A DNA stretch of 64,000 bases, taken from NCBI GenBank assembly GCA_964463135.1, contig CAYXBA010000010.1, positions 1-64,000 of the forward strand. The letters run 5' to 3'. The DNA is from UBA6898 sp964463135 (GTDB lineage Bacteria; Nitrospirota; Thermodesulfovibrionia; Thermodesulfovibrionales; UBA6898). Below the pieces are notes generated by a model. The model did no database searches. It was not told where the DNA came from and saw only the letters and a program-made list of their open reading frames with translations. The position numbers and the translations under genes were made by a program. Shown here one piece after another: positions 26,322-34,349 of the stretch; position 1 is the first letter of the stretch; every line of letters begins with the position of its first letter.

Positions 26322-27761
26322 TCAATGCGTTCCGATATTTAGCAGAAACTCTGCTACGGCCTCCTGAGACTGCAGGGAATCCCAATATGCATAAAGACAG
26401 GGTATTTTTTCGATCCCGTCAAGAAGATAGGGGCTGCCAAAAGAGACAAAAAGATCAGCCTTGGACCTCAAGGACCCGAGCATGTTGTAAAGCCAGTTGC
26501 TCGCGCCGCCTTTCCATGCCTTTGTCTCTGAGAAGATGGCCACAATCAGGGTCTCATCATCATGCTTGCGGATGGCTTGGGCACTGTCACGCGGCCCGAG
26601 TTCAAATACCCTTATGCCGGGCTGCTGCTGTTTCATCAACCTTCCTAAAGTCTTTGCCTTATCCCCTGCCTCGTCGTTCAGCATAACGAGCAGGGGAGTC
26701 CCCTTGATGCTGAATCTGCGCTTACCCGTAATTGCATCCCTGGTAAGCCGTTCAGATAAGCGGGCATGAGATTCAAAAGGCGGTATTGAGCAGACGGTTA
26801 AGGGTTTCAGCCTCTTCCGGAATTTGAGCAGCCTCGTCGGATCAGCCTCTGTATTCATGCGCGCAAGATATGCTGCAACCTTGTCCGCATCCGAAGGATG
26901 AAGAAGAATATCGACCCCTGCCTCCAGTGCCCTGATCGAAGCCTCTTCCTCGGAAAAATTCCCGATGCCTCCCATATTGAGCGCATCCGTAATCAGCAGG
27001 CCGTCATATCCCATGTCCCTGCGAAGGAACTGCACCGCCTTCTCAGAAAAAGAGACGGGCGTGCCCGATGCATCAAGCGCAGGCACACTCAGATGACCCA
27101 GCATGATCATTTTGACCCCTGCCTCTATGGCTGCGGCAAAAGGCTTCAGTTCATATCTTTTCAGCCTTTTCAGATCCTGATGTAACACGGGAAGCCTGAT
27201 ATGCGAGTCTACCGCAGTATCGCCATGGCCAGGGAAATGCTTGCCGCAGGCCGCAATGCCGCTCCTCTGAAGGGCCCTGATCATTTCGATGCCCAAAAGG
27301 GAGACGGTTGCCGGGTCCTCACCAAAGGCCCTTACCGCAATGATCGGGTTCTTCGGGTTCGTATTGATATCGAGCACCGGCGCATAGATGGTATTGATGC
27401 CGGCATACTTTGCCTCTTTCGCCACTGCCCGAAATGATCTCCTCAGAAGCCTTATGGCTGATAGCTGATAGCTGATAGCTGACAGCTTTTTATACGCCGC
27501 CGCCAGCGCCATGGCAGGGGGGAAGTCTGTCCCGCCTTTCAGCTGCTGTCCCAGGCCCCGCTCAAGATCAGAAGAAATGATGAGCGGCAATGCCGCCTCT
27601 TGCTGCAGTTCTCTGACATACGTCCGGACAGTCTCAAGTTCCCCTCCGAATACAATAAATCCGGCAATGCCCTTCCTGACCAATGAACGATATCGGGAGA
27701 AGTTCTTTTTGATCTCTTCTCCGTTGAGCCGCGGGACCATGAACTGGTAATAATTCTGCAT
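26322..27761 (-). CDS. Glycoside hydrolase family 3, NagZ-like beta-N-acetylglucosaminidase
   Basis: The GH3 domain has the NagZ loop GKHFPGHGDTAVDSH, with the catalytic His/Asp dyad, and the nucleophile region LITDALNMGG. NagZ removes N-acetylglucosamine from muropeptides during cell-wall recycling. Unlike short NagZ enzymes (about 340 residues), this one has a C-terminal extension of some 150 residues resembling the GH3 C-terminal domain. A 7-bp tandem repeat adds a KLSAISYQLSAI insert near residue 95. The true start is unclear; 27761 (MQNYYQF) is chosen because farther upstream the frame runs into a repeat. Confidence 0.87.
   Translation of the reverse strand: MQNYYQFMVPRLNGEEIKKNFSRYRSLVRKGIAGFIVFGGELETVRTYVRELQQEAALPLIISSDLERGLGQQLKGGTDFPPAMALAAAYKKLSAISYQLSAIRLLRRSFRAVAKEAKYAGINTIYAPVLDINTNPKNPIIAVRAFGEDPATVSLLGIEMIRALQRSGIAACGKHFPGHGDTAVDSHIRLPVLHQDLKRLKRYELKPFAAAIEAGVKMIMLGHLSVPALDASGTPVSFSEKAVQFLRRDMGYDGLLITDALNMGGIGNFSEEEASIRALEAGVDILLHPSDADKVAAYLARMNTEADPTRLLKFRKRLKPLTVCSIPPFESHARLSERLTRDAITGKRRFSIKGTPLLVMLNDEAGDKAKTLGRLMKQQQPGIRVFELGPRDSAQAIRKHDDETLIVAIFSETKAWKGGASNWLYNMLGSLRSKADLFVSFGSPYLLDGIEKIPCLYAYWDSLQSQEAVAEFLLNIGTH
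27457..27487. repeat. In-frame heptanucleotide tandem repeat inside the GH3 gene
   Basis: Four consecutive 7-bp units (GCTGATA three times, then GCTGACA) and a partial fifth lie within the GH3 coding region. Since 7 is not a multiple of 3, a gain or loss of one unit would shift the frame; the present number keeps it open and encodes LSAISYQLSAI. This type of short repeat is known from other genomes and is prone to slippage. Confidence 0.8.
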
Positions 27762-27856
27762 CACGGTATTATACCTGCAACGCTTTACCGGTTTGTAAAG
27801 AACTCCTGTAAGTTGGTATCCTAATCGGGCAATTGTTTCATTGCAGGTAATTGGCA

Positions 27857-27953
27857 CCTCCCCTTTGCAAGGGGAGGCGGGGTGGGGTATTGATTGAATT
27901 ACCAATACCTCTGCCTAAGGCACCTACTTCTGGCCCTTCCCCTCCAAGGAGGG
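27857..27953. repeat. Short palindromic doublet repeat, copy B (reverse orientation)
   Basis: On the plus strand the element begins with CCTCCCCTTTGCAAGGGGAG and CGGGGTGGGG, then a spacer of about 20 nt, then CTCTGCCTAAGGCACCTACT and TTCCCCTCCAAGGAGGG. It is the reverse complement of copies A and C in layout. It sits between the divergent GH3 and ftsY genes and covers the region where upstream GH3 starts would lie. Confidence 0.82.
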
Positions 27954-28012
27954 TTTTATGAAGCTGTCCATCCTTCATAATTGCCTGCCATATTCTACTA
28001 TCGAGGTGATAT

Positions 28013-28918
28013 ATGGGATTATTTGATCGTCTTAAGCAGGGACTGGCCAAGACCAAGCAGGGCTTTGTCGAAAAGGTAGAATCGATATTCAAGGGAAAGG
28101 CTATCGACAGCGAAACCCTTGAGGAACTGGAAGAGGCGCTTATCCTTGCTGACATCGGTGCAGGAAGCGCTGCCGAGATCGTTGAACATCTCAGGGAGAA
28201 GGCAAGAAAGGGAGAGTTCAACGATTCAGTCCCGGTAAAGGACTTTCTGAAAAATGAGCTCTCCTCCCTTTTGGGTTCAGGCCAGAAGCTGGTGCCTTTC
28301 GGCGAAAAACCGTTCGTGATCCTCACGGTCGGCGTCAATGGCGCAGGCAAGACAACAACCATCGGCAAGCTCGCCAGCAGGTTCAGGGACCAGGGGTATT
28401 CTGTCCTGCTTGCTGCAGGCGACACGTTCAGGGCTGCAGCGATCGAGCAGCTTGAGATCTGGGGTAAAAGGACCGACGCCCAGGTGGTCAAACATCAGAG
28501 CGGTTCGGATCCCTCGGCTGTAGCCTTTGATGCCATCGAAGCTGCCAAGGCGCGCGGCACTGACATCGTGATCATCGACACCGCCGGCCGCCTGCATACC
28601 AAGAGCCCGCTCATGGAGGAGCTGAAGAAGGTGCGGCGCGTCTGCGACAAGGCGCTCAAAGGCGCCCCGCATGAGGTGATGCTGGTCGTTGATGCGACGA
28701 ACGGCCAGAACGCGCTCAGACAGGCGCAGCTGTTCAACGAGGCGGTCGGCGTGACCGCTATTGCACTGACAAAGCTTGACGGCACTGCCAAGGGCGGCAT
28801 TGTCTTTGCGATCAAGAAGGAGCTGAATATCCCGGTCAAGCTGATCGGTGTGGGAGAAAAAGTGGAGGATCTTCAGGACTTTGAACCGCATGAGTTCGTC
28901 AAGGCACTCTTTGACTGA
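28013..28918 (+). CDS. ftsY: Signal recognition particle receptor FtsY
   Basis: The NG domain is complete: N-domain helices, G1 GVNGAGKTTTIGKLA, then DTFRAAAIEQL, DTAGRL, and TKLDGTAKGG. It binds the SRP-ribosome complex at the membrane and hydrolyses GTP. At 301 residues it lacks the long acidic A domain of E. coli FtsY, as in many bacteria. The start follows GAGGTGATAT. A MITE-like repeat separates it from archease. Confidence 0.97.
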   Translation: MGLFDRLKQGLAKTKQGFVEKVESIFKGKAIDSETLEELEEALILADIGAGSAAEIVEHLREKARKGEFNDSVPVKDFLKNELSSLLGSGQKLVPFGEKPFVILTVGVNGAGKTTTIGKLASRFRDQGYSVLLAAGDTFRAAAIEQLEIWGKRTDAQVVKHQSGSDPSAVAFDAIEAAKARGTDIVIIDTAGRLHTKSPLMEELKKVRRVCDKALKGAPHEVMLVVDATNGQNALRQAQLFNEAVGVTAIALTKLDGTAKGGIVFAIKKELNIPVKLIGVGEKVEDLQDFEPHEFVKALFD

Positions 28919-28926
28919 AATATGAA

Positions 28927-29109
28927 TATCAACACGGCAGTCATTCGCTTGCTACGCGAACCTTCGACAGTTCTAAGCTCGTTCCACTACAGTCTCGAAA
29001 CTCGTCCCGTCAAAATCAGGACTCGGACAGTCGAGCCTGTTCACGTTTCACTTCGCTAAGTACTGTTGCCGAAGAACCGCTGATGCCGCTCATAACAACC
29101 GTGTTGATA
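28927..29109. repeat. MITE-like repeat between ftsY and archease
   Basis: The 183-bp gap is bounded by a perfect 11-bp inverted repeat TATCAACACGG (28927-28937) with CCGTGTTGATA (29099-29109). The similarity extends imperfectly another ten positions inward. The inside holds further short repeats (CTCGTTCCAC, ACTCGTCCCGTC, ACTCGGACAGTCGAG). No coding potential is seen. Confidence 0.6.
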
Positions 29110-29122
29110 ATTTGAAAGGTTT

Positions 29123-29566
29123 ATGAAAAACCAATTCGAGATCCTGGATATATCCGTCGATGCAGGCATCAGGGCCTTTGGTCATGACCTGCCTGAGCTC
29201 TTCGTCAATGCAGGCCTCGGAATGTACAGCCTGATAACAGATTTAACGGACATTCAGGAAAAAAAGACGCTTGATATTTCTGCTCAGGGCAGCTCGTTGG
29301 AAGGGCTTCTTGTGGCCTTTCTGAATGAACTGGTCTTCCAGTTCGACACCCATGGCTTTGTCGGAAAAAACATTTCAATAGAGGGCTTTCAGGCTGACGA
29401 GCCGGCCAGCTTGCAACCTTATGAGCTCAAAGCTGTTCTGAGTGGCGAAGACTTCGATCCTGATCTTCACAAAGGCAAGCTCCTGATTAAGGCCGCCACG
29501 TATCATAAACTCCATATTGAAAAAAAAGACGGGCATTACCAGGCGGACATTATCTTTGATATTTGA
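29123..29566 (+). CDS. Archease, activator of the RNA ligase RtcB
   Basis: The 147-residue protein begins with EILDISVDAGIRAFGHDLPELF and ends with a HKLHIEKKDGHYQADIIFDI stretch, matching the archease (MTH1598/TM1083) family, including its acidic metal-binding residues (D15-type Asp near the N-terminus and the terminal Asp). Archease binds metal and GTP and lets RtcB perform multiple turnovers. Its gene ends 123 nt before rtcB, the typical linkage. That this host keeps the activator supports the downstream RtcB being active. Confidence 0.92.
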   Translation: MKNQFEILDISVDAGIRAFGHDLPELFVNAGLGMYSLITDLTDIQEKKTLDISAQGSSLEGLLVAFLNELVFQFDTHGFVGKNISIEGFQADEPASLQPYELKAVLSGEDFDPDLHKGKLLIKAATYHKLHIEKKDGHYQADIIFDI

Positions 29567-29632
29567 CTGAAGATTACGGAAAGCACGCAACCCCTGCCGC
29601 GCTTACCATGGATAATGGAGTGATACGTCCGA

Positions 29633-29661
29633 TTACCCCCCTTTTGCGATATACTTATAGT
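29633..29661 (+). promoter_or_regulatory. Possible sigma-70-type promoter for rtcB
   Basis: TTACCC (29633-29638) and TATAGT (29656-29661) are separated by 17 bp, and lie 28 nt before the rtcB start codon. The -10 is good and the -35 is poor. If real, rtcB can be transcribed separately from archease. Confidence 0.3.
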
Positions 29662-29689
29662 GAACCAGATCTCAGCCAAAGGAGAATCC

Positions 29690-31135
29690 ATGTCCCTTCA
29701 AAAACTGAAACGGATCGATGAAACAAGACTTGAGGTGCCGGTCACATACAAGGACGGCATGCAGGTCAAAGGCATCATCTATGTTGATCAGACCCTTGAG
29801 AAGGACCTCGAGACATCAGCCATCGAGCAGGTGGCAAATGTTGCCACGCTTCCCGGCATAGTAGGAGCCTCCCTTGCGATGCCGGACATCCATAACGGTT
29901 ACGGGTTCCCGATCGGCGGCGTAGCGGCCTTTGATCTCCGGGACGGGATCATCTCGCCCGGAGGCGTCGGGTACGACATAAACTGAGGCGTCCGCCTCCT
30001 CAGGAGCAGCCTGATGAAGCAGGACCTGCTCCCGAGGATCAGGGACCTCGTGGAGGTCCTGTACCGGGAGATCCCCTCAGGCGTCGGATCAAAGGGCAAG
30101 ATACGACTCGGCCTGCATGATGAAAAACAGCTGCTACTCAAAGGTGCACGGTGGGCTGTAGAGAACGGGTATGGCGATGCATCCGACCTTGAGCATATCG
30201 AATCTCACGGCTGCATAGACGGCGCTGACCCTTCCCTGATCAGCAGCAAAGCATACCAGCGCGGACAGCAGCAGCAGGGGACTCTCGGTTCAGGCAACCA
30301 TTTCCTTGAAATACAGTTCATAGACAAAATCTATGATCAGCAGGCAGCAGACGGGCTCGGTCTTTTCGAGGGCCAGGTGACGATCATGATCCATACGGGA
30401 TCACGGGGGTTCGGCCATCAGGTATGCACCGATTTTCTTGAACTGATGGAGCGTGCAGCAAAGAAATATCATATAGAACTCTATGACCGGGAGCTCGCAT
30501 GTGCGCCGATCGCGAGCCCTGAAGCGCAGGACTACCTTGCTGCCATGCGTGCTGCAGCAAACTATGCCTGGGCGAACAGGCAGTGCATCATGCACTGGAC
30601 ACGTGAGGCCTTTATGAAAGCATTGAACGCATCGCCCCGGGAACTCGGCATGCAGCTTGTGTATGATGTTGCACACAACATTGCAAAGATCGAAGAACAC
30701 ACGATAGATGGCAGGAAGAAAAAACTTGTTGTGCATAGAAAAGGGGCAACGCGGGCGTTCCCGCCCGGACATCCTGAACTGCCTGAGGCATACCGGCATC
30801 TCGGCCAGCCCGTGCTGATACCCGGCGACATGGGTAGGGCATCGTATGTCCTGCTCGGCACGGAAAAGGCGATGCAGCAGACCTTCGGGTCAACCTGCCA
30901 CGGGGCAGGCAGGGTCATGTCCCGCCACCAGGCAATACGCCGCGCAAAAGGCCGGGCGATATGGCGTGAAATGGAGGATAGAGGTATCATAGTACGGTCA
31001 GCCGGCAGAGAGACGCTTGCAGAGGAGATGTCAGAGGCATACAAGGATATCTCAAATGTGGTCGATGTGGTGCATAAGGCAGGCATATCAACAAAGGTTG
31101 CACGGCTGCGGCCGATGGGAGTGGTGAAGGGATGA
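29690..31135 (+). CDS. rtcB: RNA-splicing ligase RtcB with probable selenocysteine at residue 99 (in-frame TGA)
   Basis: Read through the TGA at 29984-29986, the gene encodes 481 residues, the normal RtcB length. The segment before it ends GVGYDIN and the segment after begins GVRLLRSS; the family consensus is Y-D-I-N-C-G-V-R, so TGA replaces the metal-bridging cysteine (Cys98 of Pyrococcus horikoshii). All other key motifs are present: MPDIHNGYGFPIGG, GTLGSGNHFLE, HTGSRGFGH, VYDVAHNIAK and HGAGRVMSR, whose His is residue 404, as in P. horikoshii (the guanylylated His). A hairpin at 30003-30032 follows. The start at 29690 has AAAGGAG. RtcB joins 2',3'-cyclic phosphate and 5'-OH RNA ends with GTP. 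A sequencing error or nonsense mutation is the alternative. Confidence 0.9.
30003..30032 (+). promoter_or_regulatory. bSECIS-like hairpin downstream of the in-frame TGA of rtcB
   Basis: GGAGCAG (30003-30009) pairs with CTGCTCC (30026-30032), and CCTG (30010-30013) pairs with CAGG (30020-30023), with a 2-nt bulge (AC) and a 6-nt apical loop (ATGAAG). The stem starts 16 nt after the TGA and the loop 27 nt after it, inside the distance range described for bacterial SECIS elements. Bacterial elements usually have a G in the first two loop positions; here G is third, or first if the last pair opens. Confidence 0.6.
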
Positions 31136-31161
31136 TGGGAAACATACAGTTTGGGGATGAG

Positions 31162-31255
31162 TCCCCTCCTTACCAAGGACCAGCAGTAGGTGCCTTAAGC
31201 AGAGTTTTAATAATTTTATCAATACCCCACCAGGCCTCCCCTTGGAAAGGGGAGG
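31162..31255. repeat. Short palindromic doublet repeat, copy C
   Basis: The left half (CCCCTCCTTACCAAGG, then ACCAGCAGTAGGTGCCTTAA) and the inverted right half (CCCCACC, then CCTCCCCTTGGAAAGGGGAG at 31235-31254) are separated by about 23 nt of AT-rich spacer. The GGGGAGG end of the right half lies just before mqnA and may serve as its ribosome site. The layout matches copy A. Confidence 0.85.
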
Positions 31256-31265
31256 ATTATCGCCC

Positions 31266-32090
31266 ATGACTAAAGAGACCATGAAACTCCGCATCGGCAA
31301 AATATCGTACGCCAATGTCTGGCCGATATTTTATATGCTCGAAAAAGAGGCGGACTGTTCGTCATACGAGTTCATCGGGGGCGTGCCCTCGACGCTCAAT
31401 AAAATGCTGAGGGCTGGTGAGATCGATGCAAGCTGGTCATCGTCCATCGAATATCTGAAGAATCCCGGCATGTACACGTATATCGAGAACCATGCGATCG
31501 ATTCTGACGGACCGGTCGGCAGCGTCCTGCTCTTCAGCAGGAGGCCGATCGAGGAGCTTGACGGAGAAACGATCCTCATGACCTCTCAGTCCGACACATC
31601 CATTGCCCTGCTCCAGATCATATGCAGAAAGTTCTACGATCTTTCATGCACCTATACGCAGACCGCTGAACCATTCGAACAAGCCATCGAATCCAGTCCG
31701 GCCTATCTCCTTATTGGTGACGATGCCCTTTCACAGGCATCGCGACAGACAGGACTGCATATCTACGATCTCGGACAGCTCTGGCAGAAGCATACGGGGC
31801 TTCCCTTCACATACGCCCTCTGGCTGGTCAGAAAAGAGACCTGGAGGAATAAGGAAAAACTGATCCTTACCTTTAAACAGGATCTTGACAGGGCCAAGGC
31901 ACATGCACTCGCTGACCTGAAAGGCCTGGCAGAGGTCTCTCCGCTCCGTGATATGCTCTCCGCGGATGGGCTGGTCTCCTACTGGAAGGGGATTTCCTAT
32001 AATTTCGGCGAGGAACACAAGAAGGGATTTGACCTCTTTCGACGATATGCTGCAGAGCTTGGCATCATTCCGGAAGAGCCGTTTTCCTGA
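31266..32090 (+). CDS. mqnA: Chorismate dehydratase MqnA (futalosine menaquinone pathway)
   Basis: The protein shows the MqnA pattern KLRIGKISYANVWPIFY, GVPSTLNKMLRAGEIDAS, and SSIEYLKNPGMY, and has a periplasmic-binding-protein fold without a signal peptide. MqnA makes 3-enolpyruvyl-benzoate from chorismate, the first step of the futalosine route. This suggests menaquinone as the quinone feeding the cytochromes in this window. Starts at 31266 or 31281 are both possible; an AAAGAGA site favours the latter and the repeat-borne GGGGAGG the former. Confidence 0.9.
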   Translation: MTKETMKLRIGKISYANVWPIFYMLEKEADCSSYEFIGGVPSTLNKMLRAGEIDASWSSSIEYLKNPGMYTYIENHAIDSDGPVGSVLLFSRRPIEELDGETILMTSQSDTSIALLQIICRKFYDLSCTYTQTAEPFEQAIESSPAYLLIGDDALSQASRQTGLHIYDLGQLWQKHTGLPFTYALWLVRKETWRNKEKLILTFKQDLDRAKAHALADLKGLAEVSPLRDMLSADGLVSYWKGISYNFGEEHKKGFDLFRRYAAELGIIPEEPFS

Positions 32091-32208
32091 AAAAGAAACT
32101 ACTTCCTGAAATGAGGCATTTTTTACTTGCAGAACGTGCTGTTTTTATTGTATTTTCGTTTGGTATGAAAATTGAAATATAGGGGTTGCCTATAGTTCTG
32201 GATAGAGC

Positions 32209-32237
32209 TTGCACTGGTTGCCGAAAGGCATTACATA
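32209..32237 (+). promoter_or_regulatory. Possible promoter of the secreted Lys/Ala-rich protein
   Basis: TTGCAC (32209-32214) and TACATA (32232-32237) are 17 bp apart and precede a strong AAAGGAGGTGA ribosome site before the ATG at 32265. The spacing is ideal and both boxes are moderately close to consensus. Confidence 0.3.
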
Positions 32238-32264
32238 TTCCCAGATGAAAGGAGGTGACGTAGA

Positions 32265-32783
32265 ATGAAGAAAGTTTTAGCACTTATCATCGCACTTATG
32301 TTCGCATTCGCAGTAACTGCAGCTTTTGCAACAGAGGCTCCGAAGGCAGCGGCTCCCGCAGACAAGAAGGCGGCAGCTCCGAAGGCTGAGGAGAAGAAGG
32401 ACGCAAAGGCAAAGAAGGCTACGGTGACCGGTGAGGTCATTGCCATCGATGCAAAGGCAGGAACACTCACGGTGAAGGGCCCGAAGAAGGGTGACGTTGC
32501 CCTGACAACCAATGACAAGACAACGGTCATGGCTGGCAAGGACAAGAAGACCCTTGCAGATATCAAGACTGGTGACAAGGTCGCAGTAGCGTACACTGAG
32601 GCTGAGGGCAAAAACACCGCAAACAAGATTGATATCAAGGCTGCTCCTGCAAAGAAGGCTGAAGAGAAGAAGGCCCCGAAGGCAGAGGAGAAGAAGCCTG
32701 CTGCTCCGGCACCGGCTGCTCCTGCACCCGCTGCTCCTGCAAAACCCGCTGCTCCTGCAAAGAAAGCAGCAGGAGGCTACTAA
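32265..32783 (+). CDS. Secreted Lys/Ala/Pro-rich protein with a small beta domain
   Basis: A signal peptide (MKKVLALIIALMFAFAVTAAFA) precedes a lysine- and alanine-rich segment. A compact beta region follows (about 50-125: ATVTGEVIAIDAKAGTLTVKG to TGDKVAVAYTEAEGKNTANKIDIK), resembling DUF5666/OB-like periplasmic domains. A low-complexity tail rich in PAAPA and KK repeats ends in GGY. It is flanked by its own strong ribosome site and terminator, so it is likely a well expressed single-gene unit. Function is unknown; the tail may bind anionic surface polymers. Confidence 0.8.
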   Translation: MKKVLALIIALMFAFAVTAAFATEAPKAAAPADKKAAAPKAEEKKDAKAKKATVTGEVIAIDAKAGTLTVKGPKKGDVALTTNDKTTVMAGKDKKTLADIKTGDKVAVAYTEAEGKNTANKIDIKAAPAKKAEEKKAPKAEEKKPAAPAPAAPAPAAPAKPAAPAKKAAGGY

Positions 32784-32802
32784 TCCTGTTGTATGACGTA
32801 TG

Positions 32803-32840
32803 AACACCTTCCCGGAACTTCTGTGCCGGGAAGGTGTTTT
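32803..32840 (+). terminator. Rho-independent terminator
   Basis: A perfect 13-bp stem (AACACCTTCCCGG at 32803-32815 with its complement at 32826-32838) and a 10-nt loop are followed by TTC, only 19 nt after the stop codon of the secreted Lys/Ala-rich protein. Confidence 0.8.
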
Positions 32841-32896
32841 CATCTGGATACACCGCATGATTGACAGACCGCAGACGATTGCTAAACAATAACAGC

Positions 32897-34348
32897 ATGC
32901 ATCTCAAGAGAAACAGTCTTCGCGATTACTTCCTCAGGCTCTCCCTGAACCAGAAACTCGTAACCATGATGCTTCTGCTGAGCATGAGCCTCCTGTCCGT
33001 GTACTTTTTCCTTTATTTCGAGACCGAAAAGGCCATGTACCGCGAGTTCGAAGACCAGACACTCGAACTCTCGAAGGCCATTCAGGTCGGTGTAGAAGAG
33101 GTCACCAGTACGGGCGCTACTGACGAAAAACGGCTCCAGGACTACCTGAAGAAGCTGAATGCACGCGGGGTCAGGGAGATCTCGATCATCAACAACAGCT
33201 CTGACAAGATCATCTCAAGTACCGATCCCCGGAAGATCGGCAAAGACCTTTCTACGAAAAGAAAAGAACTGATCTTCAAGGCAGAACTGGGTGATACTGT
33301 TGCCGGCGAGGGTCATGCCTATAATGTGATCATCCCGGTTGTAGCAGGCGAAAAGCATTTTGGGTACATCCATCTGACGATCAATACGGACGACTATTCT
33401 ACGGTGATGCGCAGGCGTCTCTTTGCCCGGCTCCTTGCCGTCATTCTGGTCTTCGGCATCGGCATGATCCTGACCGTATTCCTTGCAAAAAGTTACACCA
33501 AACCGATCGAAGATGTTGTGCGGGTGGCACAAAGCGTTGCAGCCGGGAACCTGAACCACGAACTGAACACCGACCGAAAGGACGAGATCGGAAAGCTGGC
33601 GCAGAGCTTCAATTTTATGGTCGAGCGCCTCAGGGAACGACGAGGCCTTGAAGAGAAGCTCAGAAAGGCAGAGCACCTCGCCGGTATAGGCCAGTTTGCA
33701 ACGAGCATTGCCCATGAGATCAAGAACCCGCTGAATTTCATAAGCCTCTCGATCGATCTGATCAGGGAGAAATATAAACCGGCTGACAATGCCACGCAGA
33801 AGAACTTCGAATCCATGATCCTGAACATCAAGAACGAGATCCAGCGGGTGAGCAGGTTTGCCGAAAGCTTCCTGGAGTACGGAAGACCGCTCGAACTGAA
33901 CCGCCGGATGACCGATATGAACAGACTGCTGGAGGACGTGATCAGTCTGGTGACCGCCAAGGCCCAGATGGAGAATATCGAGATCCGGAAGTCCGGCGAA
34001 TCACTGCCGGAACTTTTCGTTGATCCGGAGTTCATCAAGACCTGTTTGTACAACATCATCCTCAATGCCTTTCAGGCAATGCCGATGGGAGGAACACTGA
34101 GCGTAACGACCAGAAAGCAGGACAGCAGTTTTCTGGTCATCATCGAGGATACCGGCATCGGGATCCCGGAAGACCGCATCTCGCGGGTCTTCGACCCCTT
34201 CTTTACCACCAAGACCTCGGGGCTCGGCCTGGGACTCGCCCTGACAAAAAGGGTCATTGAAGAGCATAAGGGGAAGGTGGAGATAAAGAGTGTGGAAGGC
34301 AGGGGCACCACCTTTACCGTAACTCTGCCCCAGGAAAGGGAGACCTGA
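32897..34348 (+). CDS. Membrane sensor histidine kinase (NtrB/AtoS-like)
   Basis: Two membrane helices (about residues 20-42 and 178-198) enclose a periplasmic sensor region. HAMP (about 200-255), HisKA with SIAHEIKNPLNF, and HATPase (NAFQAMP, EDTGIGI, GLGLGLALTKR) follow. The layout is that of kinases paired with sigma-54 activators. It ends 1 nt before the response regulator start. The ATG at 32897 is chosen since the sequence before it looks non-coding; a TTG at 32861 is possible. Confidence 0.93.
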   Translation: MHLKRNSLRDYFLRLSLNQKLVTMMLLLSMSLLSVYFFLYFETEKAMYREFEDQTLELSKAIQVGVEEVTSTGATDEKRLQDYLKKLNARGVREISIINNSSDKIISSTDPRKIGKDLSTKRKELIFKAELGDTVAGEGHAYNVIIPVVAGEKHFGYIHLTINTDDYSTVMRRRLFARLLAVILVFGIGMILTVFLAKSYTKPIEDVVRVAQSVAAGNLNHELNTDRKDEIGKLAQSFNFMVERLRERRGLEEKLRKAEHLAGIGQFATSIAHEIKNPLNFISLSIDLIREKYKPADNATQKNFESMILNIKNEIQRVSRFAESFLEYGRPLELNRRMTDMNRLLEDVISLVTAKAQMENIEIRKSGESLPELFVDPEFIKTCLYNIILNAFQAMPMGGTLSVTTRKQDSSFLVIIEDTGIGIPEDRISRVFDPFFTTKTSGLGLGLALTKRVIEEHKGKVEIKSVEGRGTTFTVTLPQERET

Positions 34349-34349
34349 T

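Noticed and set aside
27457..27487. Possible start of a CRISPR array
   Set aside because: The units are only 7 bp, directly adjacent and without spacers; it is a simple tandem repeat in a coding region.
27762..27905. Upstream extension of the GH3 gene
   Set aside because: The added residues are encoded largely by a doublet repeat and do not resemble GH3 enzymes.
29690..31135. rtcB as a pseudogene split by a nonsense mutation
   Set aside because: The TGA falls exactly on the invariant Cys codon, all other motifs are intact, and a hairpin follows; a random stop at this codon is much less likely than selenocysteine.
32803..32840. Riboswitch or attenuator for the downstream kinase
   Set aside because: The hairpin is a simple terminator right after the preceding gene; no alternative structure was seen.
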